A stretch of 64,000 nucleotides of DNA from Salipiger thiooxidans (GCF_900102075.1 NZ_FNAV01000006.1:62001-126000), one strand, 5' to 3'. Shown: positions 10,322 to 18,317, counted from the stretch's first letter. A program made the numbers and translations. The notes: a model not told the origin generated them from the letters alone.

Positions 10322-11254
10322 ATGACGAACATTCTCTTTGCCGCCGGCCCCGACCGCTGGGCCGTCTACGAGGCGCCGCTGCGCGCTGCGCTCGACGGCT
10401 TCGGCCTCGACTACGCGCTGAGGTGCGAGGCGGAACCGGAAACCGTTGACTACATCGTCTATGCGCCGGATTCCGAGGTCCGGGACTTCACCCCCTACAC
10501 CCGCCTCAAGGCGGTGCTGAACCTCTGGGCCGGGGTCGAGCGGATCACCGGGAACAAGACCCTGACCGTGCCTCTCGCGCGCATGGTCGACGAGGAAGGC
10601 CTGACACAGGGCATGCTGGAATACGTCACCGGGCATGTGCTGCGGCACCACCTCGGGATGGATCGCTACATCATGAACCCCGACCATCGCTGGGACCCGG
10701 TGGTGCCGCCGCTCGCCTCCGAGCGGCCGGTGACGGTGCTGGGGCTCGGCACGCTGGGCACCGCCTGCGCGGGTGCGCTTGCCGGGCTCGGCTTCCCGGT
10801 CTCGGGCTGGTCGCGCACCCCGCGCGAGGTCGAGGGCATCACCTGCCACCACGGCCCGGACGGCCTGACGAAGGCGCTGGCGGGGGCCGAGATCCTCGTG
10901 CTGCTGCTGCCGGACACGCCCGCGACGCAGGACCTGATGAACAGGGAGACGCTGGCGCTCCTGCCCCGCGGCGCCTGCATCGTGAACCCCGGGCGCGGCC
11001 CGCTGATCGACGACGCGGCGCTGGTCGAGGCGCTCGACCAGGGCCAGGTCGGGCACGCGACGCTCGACGTCTTCCGCAGGGAGCCGCTGCCGCAGGATCA
11101 TCCGTTCTGGGCGCATCCCGGCGTGACGATCACGCCCCACGTGGCCGCCGACACCCGCGTGCCCAGCGCCTCCCGCGTCATCGCCGAGAACATCCGGCGG
11201 GGCGAGGCCGGCGAGCCCCTCCTCCACCTGGTGGACCGCGCGGCGGGCTACTGA
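10322..11254 (+). CDS. ghrA: Glyoxylate/hydroxypyruvate reductase A
   Basis: A D-2-hydroxyacid dehydrogenase reducing glyoxylate to glycolate and hydroxypyruvate to D-glycerate with NAD(P)H. The 310 residues match GhrA length. The Rossmann motif is VLGLGTLGTACAGAL (about 137-151), with GWSRTPRE after the second strand, which favours NADPH. The catalytic triad is visible: Arg in VNPGRGPLIDD, Glu in DVFRREPLP and His in ITPHVAA. It follows rodA so closely that it may be read from the cell-shape operon, although the functions are unrelated. Glyoxylate is also made by the Mcl reactions of the ethylmalonyl-CoA pathway encoded further along. Confidence 0.9.
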   Translation: MTNILFAAGPDRWAVYEAPLRAALDGFGLDYALRCEAEPETVDYIVYAPDSEVRDFTPYTRLKAVLNLWAGVERITGNKTLTVPLARMVDEEGLTQGMLEYVTGHVLRHHLGMDRYIMNPDHRWDPVVPPLASERPVTVLGLGTLGTACAGALAGLGFPVSGWSRTPREVEGITCHHGPDGLTKALAGAEILVLLLPDTPATQDLMNRETLALLPRGACIVNPGRGPLIDDAALVEALDQGQVGHATLDVFRREPLPQDHPFWAHPGVTITPHVAADTRVPSASRVIAENIRRGEAGEPLLHLVDRAAGY

Positions 11255-11275
11255 ACCCGCACCACGGTCGCGACC

Positions 11276-11671
11276 TCAGCTGCGGCGGTGACGGAAGACC
11301 CCGGTGCCCTTGGCCACGAGCTGCCCGGTGTCGTCGGTGATCTCGCCCTCGGCAAAGAAGGTGGTCCTGCCGCCGCCGGTCTTGCGGGCCTCGCAGATCA
11401 GCTTCGTGCCCTTCGCCTGACCGATGTACTGGACGTTGAGCGACAGCGTCAGCCCCATGCGCCGCTCCGCGGCATCGCCGGACCAGAGCCCGCACAGACC
11501 CATGGTCGAGTCGAGCAGCGTCGCGATCGCGCCGCCATGCGGGATGCCCTGCCGGTTCTCGAGAAACGGACGGATGGGCATCTCGTAGCGGGCATAGTCT
11601 TCGCGCCACGCGACCAGCTCGTAGCCGAGGTGCTGCGCGAAGGGGCTGGGGGGATCGGTGATGTCGTTCAT
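11276..11671 (-). CDS. PaaI-type hotdog-fold thioesterase
   Basis: A 131-residue single-domain hotdog protein of the PaaI/YigI type, probably hydrolysing an acyl-CoA thioester. The central helix motif is GIPHGGAIATLLDSTMGLCG, with the Asp (TLLDS) that acts in this subfamily. The strand segment LTLSLNVQYIGQAKGT and a C-terminal GTGVFRHR are also family-like. The start overlaps the helicase stop by 4 bases, so the two are cotranscribed. Substrate unknown. Confidence 0.85.
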   Translation of the reverse strand: MNDITDPPSPFAQHLGYELVAWREDYARYEMPIRPFLENRQGIPHGGAIATLLDSTMGLCGLWSGDAAERRMGLTLSLNVQYIGQAKGTKLICEARKTGGGRTTFFAEGEITDDTGQLVAKGTGVFRHRRS

Positions 11672-13209
11672 GCCGGGCCTGTCTCTGCCTCTTCCTGTTC
11701 CAGCGTCAGCGCCACCGCGGGCGCCTTTAGATCATCGGTGCCGAGCGGCCCCGTGGGCCGCGCCAGCCGGTTGCGCACCACCCAGTAAAGCCGGTCCGAC
11801 GCCCGGGTGATCGCCACGTAGGCGAGCCGCTTCCACAGCGGCTGCCCGGCCTCGACCCGGCCCATGCGCGCCGCGGCAAAGAGATCCGGCGCGAACACCT
11901 GCACGTTCTCCCATTGCGACCCCTGCGCCTTGTGGATGGTCACCGCCGCCCCGTGCAGGAAGGCCGCGCCCATGCGGGCCGCGTAGGGGATGAAGGGCTC
12001 TTCCTCGTCGGGCTTCTCGATCTTCACGATCGAGGCCGCCGAGACCTGCGGATCGGGCGCGCCCATCACGTGCAACCGCGAGAAACCAGGCTTGCGGCCC
12101 GGTCCGAGGTAGATCACCTGCGCACCCTTGATGAGCCCGCGCGCCTCGAGGTCCAGCCGCTTCTTGCGGTGTTTCAGCGGCAGCTCGATGCCGTCGCAGA
12201 TCAGCGGCTCGCCGGGCAGAAGCTCGGTCTCCGGCGCGCCATGCACGGCGCGGAAGGCATTGATCAGACGGATCCGCGTGGCATTGCGCCAGACCAGCAC
12301 CGGCGAGCGCGCCATCAGGTCGACCTCGACCCGGCCCGCCCAGACCACGCGGTCATCCTGCGCCGCCTTCTCCTCGACCATGCGCTCGAAATGGTGGAAC
12401 TCGAGCGAGGGATCGGCCAGCGCATGGGCGAGATCGAGGATCGGGTTGTCGGCCTGCTGCCGGTGGATGCGGTGCAGCTCGAGCTTGCGCTCCTCGGGCA
12501 CCTCGTCGAAGACCATCTTGCCGGACTGGTTCACCGGCGCGAGCTGCGCCGGATCGCCGAACAGCACGAGGTTGGGGAAAATCTCCTGCAGGTCCTCGAA
12601 CTGGCGGTCGTCGAGCATCGAGGCCTCGTCGACGAAGCCGATGTCCAGCGGCTCCTCGCGGCGCTTCCAGCCGGTGATGAAATCGCTGCCCCTGAGCCCC
12701 GCCGCCGCCAGCGCCGCCGGCACCGACTTGTGGCCCTGGAAGGCGGCATAGGCGCGGTCGAGCGCGTCCTCGGTCAGCGCCTCGATCTCGGGCTTCTCGG
12801 CCTGGTCTGTGAGCCATTCGGCGATGCGCTCGTATTCGGGATCGTAGACCGGCGTATAGATGATGCGGTGAATGGTGGTCGCGGGCACGCCGCGCATCCG
12901 CAACACGCTCGCCGCCTTGTTGGTGGGCGCCAGCACAGCGAAGCTGCGCTTCTCGCGACGCTTGCGGCTCTCGAAATCGCCCGACACAAGCTCGGCCCCC
13001 GCGGCCTCGACCGCCTTGCAGAGCTCGGAGAGCAGCAGCGTCTTGCCCGAGCCCGCCTTGCCCATGACCGCCATCACCCGGGCCGCGCCGTCCTTGGCGG
13101 GCAGCACCACGCCGTCGTCGAGATCGACGCCGGCACCGCGCAGCATCTCCGCCACGCGGTCCCAGGCCTCGGCCTGGTCGTCGGAGAATGTCAGCGCGGG
13201 AAGATCCAT
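11668..13209 (-). CDS. ATP-dependent RecD-like DNA helicase
   Basis: A 513-residue superfamily 1 helicase. Walker A is GKAGSGKT at about residues 50-57. Motif Ia is APTNKAAS, Walker B is GFVDEASML, motif III is LFGDPAQLAPV, and the C-terminal UvrD_C_2 portion has ALLHGAAVTIHKAQGSQW-like sequence (AAFLHGAAVTIHKAQGS) and the VAITRASDRLYW motif. This layout is that of stand-alone RecD2-like proteins in alphaproteobacteria rather than the RecBCD subunit. It is the first gene of a two-gene unit with the thioesterase. A role in DNA repair or recombination is inferred from the family. Confidence 0.85.
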   Translation of the reverse strand: MDLPALTFSDDQAEAWDRVAEMLRGAGVDLDDGVVLPAKDGAARVMAVMGKAGSGKTLLLSELCKAVEAAGAELVSGDFESRKRREKRSFAVLAPTNKAASVLRMRGVPATTIHRIIYTPVYDPEYERIAEWLTDQAEKPEIEALTEDALDRAYAAFQGHKSVPAALAAAGLRGSDFITGWKRREEPLDIGFVDEASMLDDRQFEDLQEIFPNLVLFGDPAQLAPVNQSGKMVFDEVPEERKLELHRIHRQQADNPILDLAHALADPSLEFHHFERMVEEKAAQDDRVVWAGRVEVDLMARSPVLVWRNATRIRLINAFRAVHGAPETELLPGEPLICDGIELPLKHRKKRLDLEARGLIKGAQVIYLGPGRKPGFSRLHVMGAPDPQVSAASIVKIEKPDEEEPFIPYAARMGAAFLHGAAVTIHKAQGSQWENVQVFAPDLFAAARMGRVEAGQPLWKRLAYVAITRASDRLYWVVRNRLARPTGPLGTDDLKAPAVALTLEQEEAETGPA

Positions 13210-13262
13210 GCGGCGGACCCTACTGTCCCGCGCCGGAAGACGCCAGAGAGCACGGCGCCCGC

Positions 13263-13330
13263 ACCTTCATCTTGCCCGATAAACTCCGGGGGAGTCCGCG
13301 GAAAGCGGACGGGGGCAGCGCCCCCTCTTC
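13263..13330 (+). repeat. Dispersed two-hairpin repeat, copy 1
   Basis: A 30-base conserved block (13263-13292) is followed by a hairpin GTCCGC-GGAAA-GCGGAC (13294-13310) and a second hairpin GGGGGC-AGC-GCCCCC (13311-13325). The second copy at 49474-49540 shares 29 of the 30 bases of the block and the second hairpin, while the first stem is a different sequence that still pairs. The remaining ~180 bases of this intergenic gap, up to 13510, are C-rich and show nothing I can name. Confidence 0.8.
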
Positions 13331-13510
13331 CCTCACGGGTACCGCGACCGCAGGTGGTCAATCCTCGCTGCAGGCAAGGCATCGCCGCACGACCTGCCCC
13401 CGCACGAGACAACGACACCAACCGAAGACCGCTCCGAACCCACCTCCCACCCCCATCACAGGACGGAAAACCGCAGCAGCGTCCCGGCCACGGCCCCACC
13501 CCGCCAGAAC

Positions 13511-14488
13511 TTATTTGCAGATCGGCAACGCCCGCTGCGGCTGCTCCGGCAGCGAGTCCCGCCAGCTGTCGATCACCGGCTGCAGCGTCCGCTTCGACCA
13601 GAATTTCGGGGCTCCGATGGCCTGAAGACAGGCGGCGTTCCAGTAGAGCCCCGCGCGCGACGGCGCGGTCCCGGCCTTCACCGCATTGGCGACCGCATCG
13701 ACATCGCGGCCTTCGGGATAGATGTAGAGCGTCGTCGGGTTGCCCTCTACCTGCGCGAGGATGTCCCGCGAGACGGCGGGCGACCACGTGGTGCAGCCGT
13801 TGCTGCGGCCACCGGTGTAGTTCACGAGGCTCCCGTAGGGCACGTAGCCTTCCTCGTCCGCGTGCGGGTTCCGCGGGTCCCTGAAACGGCACTGCCATTT
13901 GACGAAGACCGCCGGGTGCCCTCCGATGGCCCGCTCCCGCGCGTTCGCCGTATCGCCCTTGCCGTCGAACAGCAGGAAGGTGCGGTAGAGCGGTGTGCGC
14001 TTGCCGGACTGGCTGTAGTAACCCTTGAAGGACGTTCGGGTCTCGGCGGTCAGGTAGGGCCCGCCCATGGTCAGCTTCGACCCCTCGGCATTGCTGAAAT
14101 TCCTGGCGCATTGCCGGCCGTTGGAGAAATCCGCCCGCTGCAGCTTGCGTCCGTTGCCATAGCCCGACGACACCGCGCGAAACGACCGCGAAGGCTCGCA
14201 GATGACGTAGAACCGCCGCCCGGGATCGCCGTTCGGCGCCGTGCTCGGCCGCGTCGCGTCCATGGCGAGGTAGCAGGGGTTGCGCACCTCGCCGCTGGCC
14301 CGGTTCTTCAGGTAGAGCTCGCGGGCCCTCTGCAGGACGACGGGGGCGATCTGGCCCTCGCCGAGCCCCACATGCGCCTGAAGCCAGGACGGGATGCCCC
14401 CGCCCTCCGACGCCGCCCGGGCCGGGAAGGGCGCCGAGAGGGCCAGAAGGACGGCAAGGGCCATGGTGAGACGGAGTGCATTCAGCAT
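13511..14488 (-). CDS. Secreted L,D-transpeptidase-like protein (YkuD_2 type)
   Basis: A 325-residue exported protein. The N-terminus has a clear signal peptide (LTMALAVLLALSAPFPARA, then A-S). Downstream features match the murein L,D-transpeptidase catalytic-domain family PF13645: RFYVICEPSRSFRAVSSGYG, GGPYLTAETRTSFKGYYSQSG, the GHPAVFVKWQ segment with the candidate catalytic His, and GRSNGCTTWSPAV with the candidate Cys. The ATG at 14488 has AGGAGA 8 bases upstream; longer starts would bury the signal peptide. Likely acts on peptidoglycan in the periplasm. It lies just downstream of luxI on the same strand; whether it is quorum-controlled is not known. Confidence 0.8.
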   Translation of the reverse strand: MLNALRLTMALAVLLALSAPFPARAASEGGGIPSWLQAHVGLGEGQIAPVVLQRARELYLKNRASGEVRNPCYLAMDATRPSTAPNGDPGRRFYVICEPSRSFRAVSSGYGNGRKLQRADFSNGRQCARNFSNAEGSKLTMGGPYLTAETRTSFKGYYSQSGKRTPLYRTFLLFDGKGDTANARERAIGGHPAVFVKWQCRFRDPRNPHADEEGYVPYGSLVNYTGGRSNGCTTWSPAVSRDILAQVEGNPTTLYIYPEGRDVDAVANAVKAGTAPSRAGLYWNAACLQAIGAPKFWSKRTLQPVIDSWRDSLPEQPQRALPICK

Positions 14489-14694
14489 CGGGGAAATCTC
14501 CTGCCAGACGATCCTCGATACATGCATAGCACAACTAGCTCGACGCAGATGCAACCTGTGGATTATTTCCTCGGGACTGGTGGGATTTCGGCATCGCCTC
14601 TGGCAGGGCAACGCTCATGCGACGGGCCGCGCGATCGGCCCCTCGTGAGGCGGACACCCGCGCGCGCCGCGAAGCGCCCCCTGCCCCGCGGTCC

Positions 14695-15330
14695 TCAGGC
14701 GGCCACCGGCACCCGGACCTCGCCCGCCCCGAAGGCGGCTTCGAACCAGCCGCGCGACATGGCGGCGGAGATGCCGGCGCTGGAGGAGACCCGCGCATGC
14801 GCCCCGGCGCTGAATTCCCAGAGGCCGACCGAGACGCGCTCGCGGCCCTCGCCCTGGCTGCCCAGCACCTCGGGCGAGGCGCCGATGCGCTTGTAGATCC
14901 GCACCATGCGGGCGTCGAACACCCCGACGTAATGCGCGACGCCGAAGGCCTGCATGACCTCGCCGCCCGCCAGCATCAGGGCGGCAGCGGCGCCCGGACC
15001 GGTCTCGCGCGAGAGACAGAAGCGGGTGCATTCCCAGATCAGCGGGCTCTCGATCCGGACGCCGCCGGTGAGATGCAGGAAATGGTCGTTCACCATGCAG
15101 CGCCCCACCGTGGGCAGCAGCCGCATCGAGCCGCCGTGACGGCCGTCCGGGCGCTCCCAGATCACGTAGAGCGGGTTCATTCCGTCATATTCGTCGCGCT
15201 CCTCACCCTGTGCGTCGACCGCAACGTCCCAGCCGAGCCGGGTGCGGAACTGGTCCGCGCGATCGGTGAACATGCTGCGCTTGAGCAGCGGGAACGCGTC
15301 GAGCTGGTCTGCGTAGATGTAGCGGATCAT
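14695..15330 (-). CDS. luxI: Acyl-homoserine-lactone synthase (LuxI family)
   Basis: Makes N-acyl-homoserine lactone from S-adenosylmethionine and an acyl-ACP or acyl-CoA. The 211 residues fit the family. The invariant N-terminal residues are at the canonical positions: Arg24, Phe28 and Trp34 (in DRADQFRTRLGWDV), followed by an acidic pair in ERDEYDG. The SMRLLPT segment carries the conserved Arg, and WECTRFCLSRE the conserved Glu and Arg. Acyl chain length cannot be read from sequence. Lies 168 bases downstream of luxR on the same strand. Confidence 0.95.
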   Translation of the reverse strand: MIRYIYADQLDAFPLLKRSMFTDRADQFRTRLGWDVAVDAQGEERDEYDGMNPLYVIWERPDGRHGGSMRLLPTVGRCMVNDHFLHLTGGVRIESPLIWECTRFCLSRETGPGAAAALMLAGGEVMQAFGVAHYVGVFDARMVRIYKRIGASPEVLGSQGEGRERVSVGLWEFSAGAHARVSSSAGISAAMSRGWFEAAFGAGEVRVPVAA

Positions 15331-15498
15331 GGCGTCTTCTCCCTCGCAAAGTCCGATGGGAAGAAGCTGCGCAGACAGGGTTAAGGACCCGACATCGCCA
15401 TGCGCGGTGCGCTCAGATATGGTTAACGGATGGGCCGGACACGCCTCCCGGCCGGCGGGCCGGAGCCCGCCCCGAACCTGCGCCCCTGACGGGCCGCG

Positions 15499-16227
15499 TC
15501 AGACGACGATGAGCCCACGGGACAGTGCCCGCGCCACCGCATGGGTGGTGTTCATCGCGCCCAGCTTGAAGCGGGCGCTTTCGATGTAGACCCGCAGCGT
15601 GTGCTCCGAGATGCTCAGCGTCTCGGCCACCTGCGCGCGGCTGTAGCCGACCGCAAGAAGGGTCATTGCCTCGATCTCGCGAGGGCTGAGCGGCTGGGCG
15701 GGTTCGGGCCGGCGTCCCGGCTCGAGCTCCAGCGCCTTCTGGTTGAAGTAATGCGCGATGAGGATCATGTCCCTGCGAGTGAGCGCGGTGAACTCTGCCC
15801 AGGCCTCGTCATCGCAGCTGTGGTTGACGGTGAAGAGCGCGAACTGGCCGTTCGGCCCCCGGATCGGAATGGAATAGCCCTGGTTTCCGACGCCATGGGC
15901 AATGGCATCCCACTGAAAGGCCCGCGCCGCCTTGGACGACCAGTCGAGCCGTTTCCAGTCGACGGGGTGAAACCGTTGAAAACACCCCTGAATGACCGGA
16001 TCTATTCGAAGGTACCCCTTTTCGAGGTAGCGCTCGACCCAGACCGGATCGTAGGTGCCGCAGCCATATTGTTCACCATTGGCACTGACCCAGTGATAGA
16101 CGAGGTGGTCCACCTTGAACCGGTCACGCAACGCCTCGGCTACGGATTGAAGATCCTCGCGCCGCTCGGCCAGCTCAAGCTGTTCCAGAAACCCTCCCGT
16201 TACGGGAATCCCCTCCGCAGATCCCAA
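15499..16227 (-). CDS. luxR: LuxR family autoinducer-binding transcriptional regulator
   Basis: Quorum-sensing regulator paired with the adjacent luxI. Residues about 15-165 are the autoinducer-binding domain, with conserved aromatic and acidic residues in DHLVYHWVS, YDPVWVERYLEKGYLRIDPV and NQGYSIPIRGPNGQFALF. Residues about 175-240 are the LuxR HTH (LSPREIEAMTLLAVGYSRAQVAETL). No ATG is well placed. I choose the TTG at 16227 (242 residues) because GAGGGGG lies 5 bases upstream and the product then has family length. A GTG at 16245 lacks a ribosome site, and the ATG at 16326 would add 33 unconserved residues. The start overlaps the end of the small upstream ORF. Confidence 0.9.
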   Translation of the reverse strand: MGSAEGIPVTGGFLEQLELAERREDLQSVAEALRDRFKVDHLVYHWVSANGEQYGCGTYDPVWVERYLEKGYLRIDPVIQGCFQRFHPVDWKRLDWSSKAARAFQWDAIAHGVGNQGYSIPIRGPNGQFALFTVNHSCDDEAWAEFTALTRRDMILIAHYFNQKALELEPGRRPEPAQPLSPREIEAMTLLAVGYSRAQVAETLSISEHTLRVYIESARFKLGAMNTTHAVARALSRGLIVV

Positions 16228-16372
16228 TGCCCGCCCCCTCGGCACCAGACGCGATTTCGACCTGGGCGACGAGTTGCGCCTCGTCGAGTTGTTCGGCCAA
16301 TGCGTCGAGCGCATTCGCGCGCGCAAAGGATTTCAGGTCTGTCAGTACGTCTATGATCCAATCATGTCGCAT
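16175..16372 (-). CDS. Small ORF upstream of and overlapping luxR
   Basis: A 65-residue frame starting at an ATG with GGAAGG 6 bases upstream, the best ribosome site in the luxR region. The first ~45 residues look protein-like: an amphipathic helix (WIIDVLTDLKSFARANALDALAEQLDEAQLVA) split here as WIIDVLTDLKSFARAN and ALAEQLDEAQLVAQVEIAS. The C-terminal ~20 residues are Gly-rich and coincide with the overlapped luxR start. It would be translated just before luxR in another frame, which suggests coupling. Function unknown. Confidence 0.6.
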   Translation of the reverse strand: MRHDWIIDVLTDLKSFARANALDALAEQLDEAQLVAQVEIASGAEGAGIGICGGDSRNGRVSGTA

Positions 16373-16413
16373 GGTCAGCCTTCCCCGCAGAGTCTTAACA
16401 AAAGATTAACATA

Positions 16414-16419
16414 ACTATA
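16414..16419 (-). promoter_or_regulatory. Candidate -10 element of the luxR transcript
   Basis: On the minus strand TATAGT lies 42 bases upstream of the small ORF start in a notably AT-rich stretch. A TTTTCA about 18 bases upstream is a possible -35. No canonical lux box was recognised here or upstream of luxI. Confidence 0.35.
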
Positions 16420-16530
16420 GCACCCCCTATTACCGCCTGAAAATTCGCGCATTCCAACTCCCCAGAAATGGTGAGGCGCCGATTTCGAAGCCCCTGACCG
16501 CATTGGACCTGCAGGCCCCCGCAAACGAAA

Positions 16531-16562
16531 CGCCCGCGAACCGTCGACACGATTCGCGGGCG
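16531..16562 (-). terminator. Rho-independent terminator after ccr
   Basis: A perfect 10-base stem, CGCCCGCGAA paired with TTCGCGGGCG, with a 12-base loop. On the minus strand it is followed by TTTCGTTT. It lies 30 bases past the ccr stop codon and separates ccr from the luxR unit. Confidence 0.8.
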
Positions 16563-16591
16563 CGTATTGCGGTTGCGGGCTCAATGCCGGG

Positions 16592-17878
16592 TTAACCCCG
16601 GGCCGCTAGTGCCTCTTCGAAGGTGCGCAGCCCGGTCTTGGGCGACTGCACCAGAACGGCCATGTTGCCGGGTTTGTGCTCGTTCTTGCGCATCTTGACG
16701 TGGGCGTCGGGGATCTGCTCCCAGCCGAAGACCTCGGACATGCAGGGATCCAGCCGCCGCTCGATCATCAGGCGGTTGGCCGAGGCAGCCTGCTTGAGGT
16801 GGGCGAAGTGCGAGCCCTGCAGGCGCTTCTGGTGCATCCACATGTAGCGGACGTCGAAGGTGCAGTTGAAGCCGGTGGTGCCGGCGCAGATCACCACCAT
16901 GCCGCCCTTCTTGCAGACCAGCGTCGAGACCGGGAAGGTCGCCTCGCCCGGGTGCTCGAAGACCATGTCGACGCTCACGCCCTTGCCGGTGATCTCCCAG
17001 ATCGCCTTGCCGAACTTGCGCGCCTCCTTGAGCCACTCGTTATATTCCGGCGTGTTGACCGTGGGCAGCTGCCCCCAGCACTTGAAGTCCTTGCGGTTGA
17101 TGACGCCCTTGGCACCGAGCCCGAGAACGAAGTCGCGCTTGTCTTCCTCCGAGATCACTCCGATGGCATTGGCGCCGGCGGTGTTGATCAGCTGGATCGC
17201 ATAGGAGCCGAGGCCGCCCGAGGCGCCCCAGACCAGGACGTTCTGGCCCGGCTTGAGTTCGTGCGGATGGTGCCCGAAGAGCATCCGGTAGGCGGTGGCC
17301 AGCGTCAGCGTGTAACAGGCGCTCTCTTCCCAGGTCAGGTGCTTGGGACGCGGCATAAGCTGCTGCGCCTGCACACGGGTGAACTGGCTGAATGAGCCGT
17401 CGCCGGTCTCGTAGCCCCAGATCCGCTGCGTGGGCGAGAACATCGGGTCGCCGCCGTTGCACTCCTCGTCGTCACCGTTGTCCTGGTTGCAGTGAATGAC
17501 GACCTCGTCGCCGACCTTCCACTGGCTGACCTTGTCTCCGACCGCCCAGACGATGCCCGAGGCGTCGGAGCCCGCGATGTGGAAGTCCTGATTGTGGACA
17601 TCGAAGGGCGAGATCGGAATGCCGAGACCGGCCCAGACACCGTTATAGTTGACGCCCGCCGCCATGACGAGAACCAGCACTTCGTGGCTGTCGATCTGCC
17701 AGGTGTCGACGACTTCCTTCTGGAACGACTGGTCGGGCTCACCATGACGCTCGCGCCGGATCGCCCACGCGTACATCTTCTTCGGCACGTAGCCGAGGGG
17801 CGGCATCTCGCCGATCTCGTAGAGGTCTTTCTCCGGTGCCTCGTAGGGCGCGATCCCGGTTTGCGTGTCCAGAGCCAT
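16592..17878 (-). CDS. ccr: Crotonyl-CoA carboxylase/reductase
   Basis: Reductively carboxylates crotonyl-CoA with NADPH and CO2 to (2S)-ethylmalonyl-CoA, the committed step of the ethylmalonyl-CoA pathway. The 428 residues belong to the medium-chain dehydrogenase superfamily. Features include VLVMAAGVNYNGVWAGLG, GSDASGIVWAVGDKV, WEESACYTLTLATAYRML, and the nucleotide-binding VWGASGGLGSYAIQLI. The length and the insert WGYETGDGSFSQFTRV are those of Ccr rather than simple quinone reductases. The ATG at 17878 has AAGGAGGA; an in-frame ATG at 17908 would add 10 residues. Divergent from ecm, the pathway's mutase. Confidence 0.97.
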   Translation of the reverse strand: MALDTQTGIAPYEAPEKDLYEIGEMPPLGYVPKKMYAWAIRRERHGEPDQSFQKEVVDTWQIDSHEVLVLVMAAGVNYNGVWAGLGIPISPFDVHNQDFHIAGSDASGIVWAVGDKVSQWKVGDEVVIHCNQDNGDDEECNGGDPMFSPTQRIWGYETGDGSFSQFTRVQAQQLMPRPKHLTWEESACYTLTLATAYRMLFGHHPHELKPGQNVLVWGASGGLGSYAIQLINTAGANAIGVISEEDKRDFVLGLGAKGVINRKDFKCWGQLPTVNTPEYNEWLKEARKFGKAIWEITGKGVSVDMVFEHPGEATFPVSTLVCKKGGMVVICAGTTGFNCTFDVRYMWMHQKRLQGSHFAHLKQAASANRLMIERRLDPCMSEVFGWEQIPDAHVKMRKNEHKPGNMAVLVQSPKTGLRTFEEALAARG

Positions 17879-17896
17879 CGGGTCCTCCTTCCATTT

Positions 17897-17915
17897 GGCC
17901 GGCACCATGCCGGCC
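17897..17915 (-). promoter_or_regulatory. Hairpin in the ccr leader next to the ribosome site
   Basis: A perfect inverted repeat GGCCGGCA-CCA-TGCCGGCC ends about 19 bases before the ccr ATG and abuts the AAGGAGG ribosome site. A stem this stable could modulate initiation or mRNA stability; function not shown. Confidence 0.45.
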
Positions 17916-18000
17916 GGCCATGTTTCCCTTCACTCCAAGCCCGCGCCGCAGTGCAGAATCGACGGGCTTTGAACAGATGAGATAGCGGTGGCCGCGCAAC

Positions 18001-18141
18001 AATGCAACAACGACCAAGGTGCATTTTGTAATTTTATGACCGAGCAAACGCAGAAACTTCCAGCAGCCTCACCAGGCGCCCGGTGAGGAAGCAGCCTTCG
18101 CAGCGCTCTCAGACGCTTTAGAGTAGCCTATTTGCGGCAAA
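18001..18141. promoter_or_regulatory. Candidate operators in the ccr/ecm divergent region
   Basis: The 439-base gap between ccr and ecm holds several symmetric elements: AATGCA-N13-TGCATT (18001-18025), a CCTCACC...GGTGAGG pair near 18070, and TTTGC-G-GCAAA (18131-18141). The last resembles the TTTGCAAA sites of the ScfR-type regulators (RamB, PccR) that control short-chain acyl-CoA metabolism. The elements are directly visible; the regulator link is inference. Confidence 0.4.
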
Positions 18142-18232
18142 ATCCGCTATTTTCGCGAGATGCGGCGCTTCAAATGCAGGGTTTCGCTGAAGGGTTGCTC
18201 GCACAGGCAGAACCGCGCCGCAGCGCGGCGAA

Positions 18233-18261
18233 TTGACGAGACATAATATTTCGAATATTCA
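18233..18261 (+). promoter_or_regulatory. Candidate ecm promoter with internal palindrome
   Basis: TTGACG (18233-18238) and TATTCA (18256-18261) are 17 bases apart, 57 bases before the ecm start. Between and overlapping them is a perfect inverted repeat AATATT-TCG-AATATT (18245-18259), well placed for a repressor that would block this promoter. Confidence 0.5.
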
Positions 18262-18317
18262 CCCACGGACGCAACAACCTTGCCAGCAAGATTCTGGTCA
18301 GCTCCACGGAGACCGAC

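Noticed and set aside
15340-15430. Possible lux box upstream of luxI (CTGCGCAG palindrome, GTTAAC)
   Set aside because: The palindromes are short and do not match a known LuxR-box layout; too weak to call.
15454-15471. GGCGGGC-CGGA-GCCCGCC hairpin between luxR and luxI
   Set aside because: A real inverted repeat, but no T-run follows on the minus strand and luxI lies downstream, so I do not call a terminator.
16245-16326. Longer luxR starting at GTG 16245 or ATG 16326
   Set aside because: No ribosome site at either, and the added residues are unlike LuxR N-termini and overlap the small upstream ORF.
17878-17908. Longer ccr starting at ATG 17908
   Set aside because: The strong AAGGAGG site lies between the two ATGs and serves the one at 17878.
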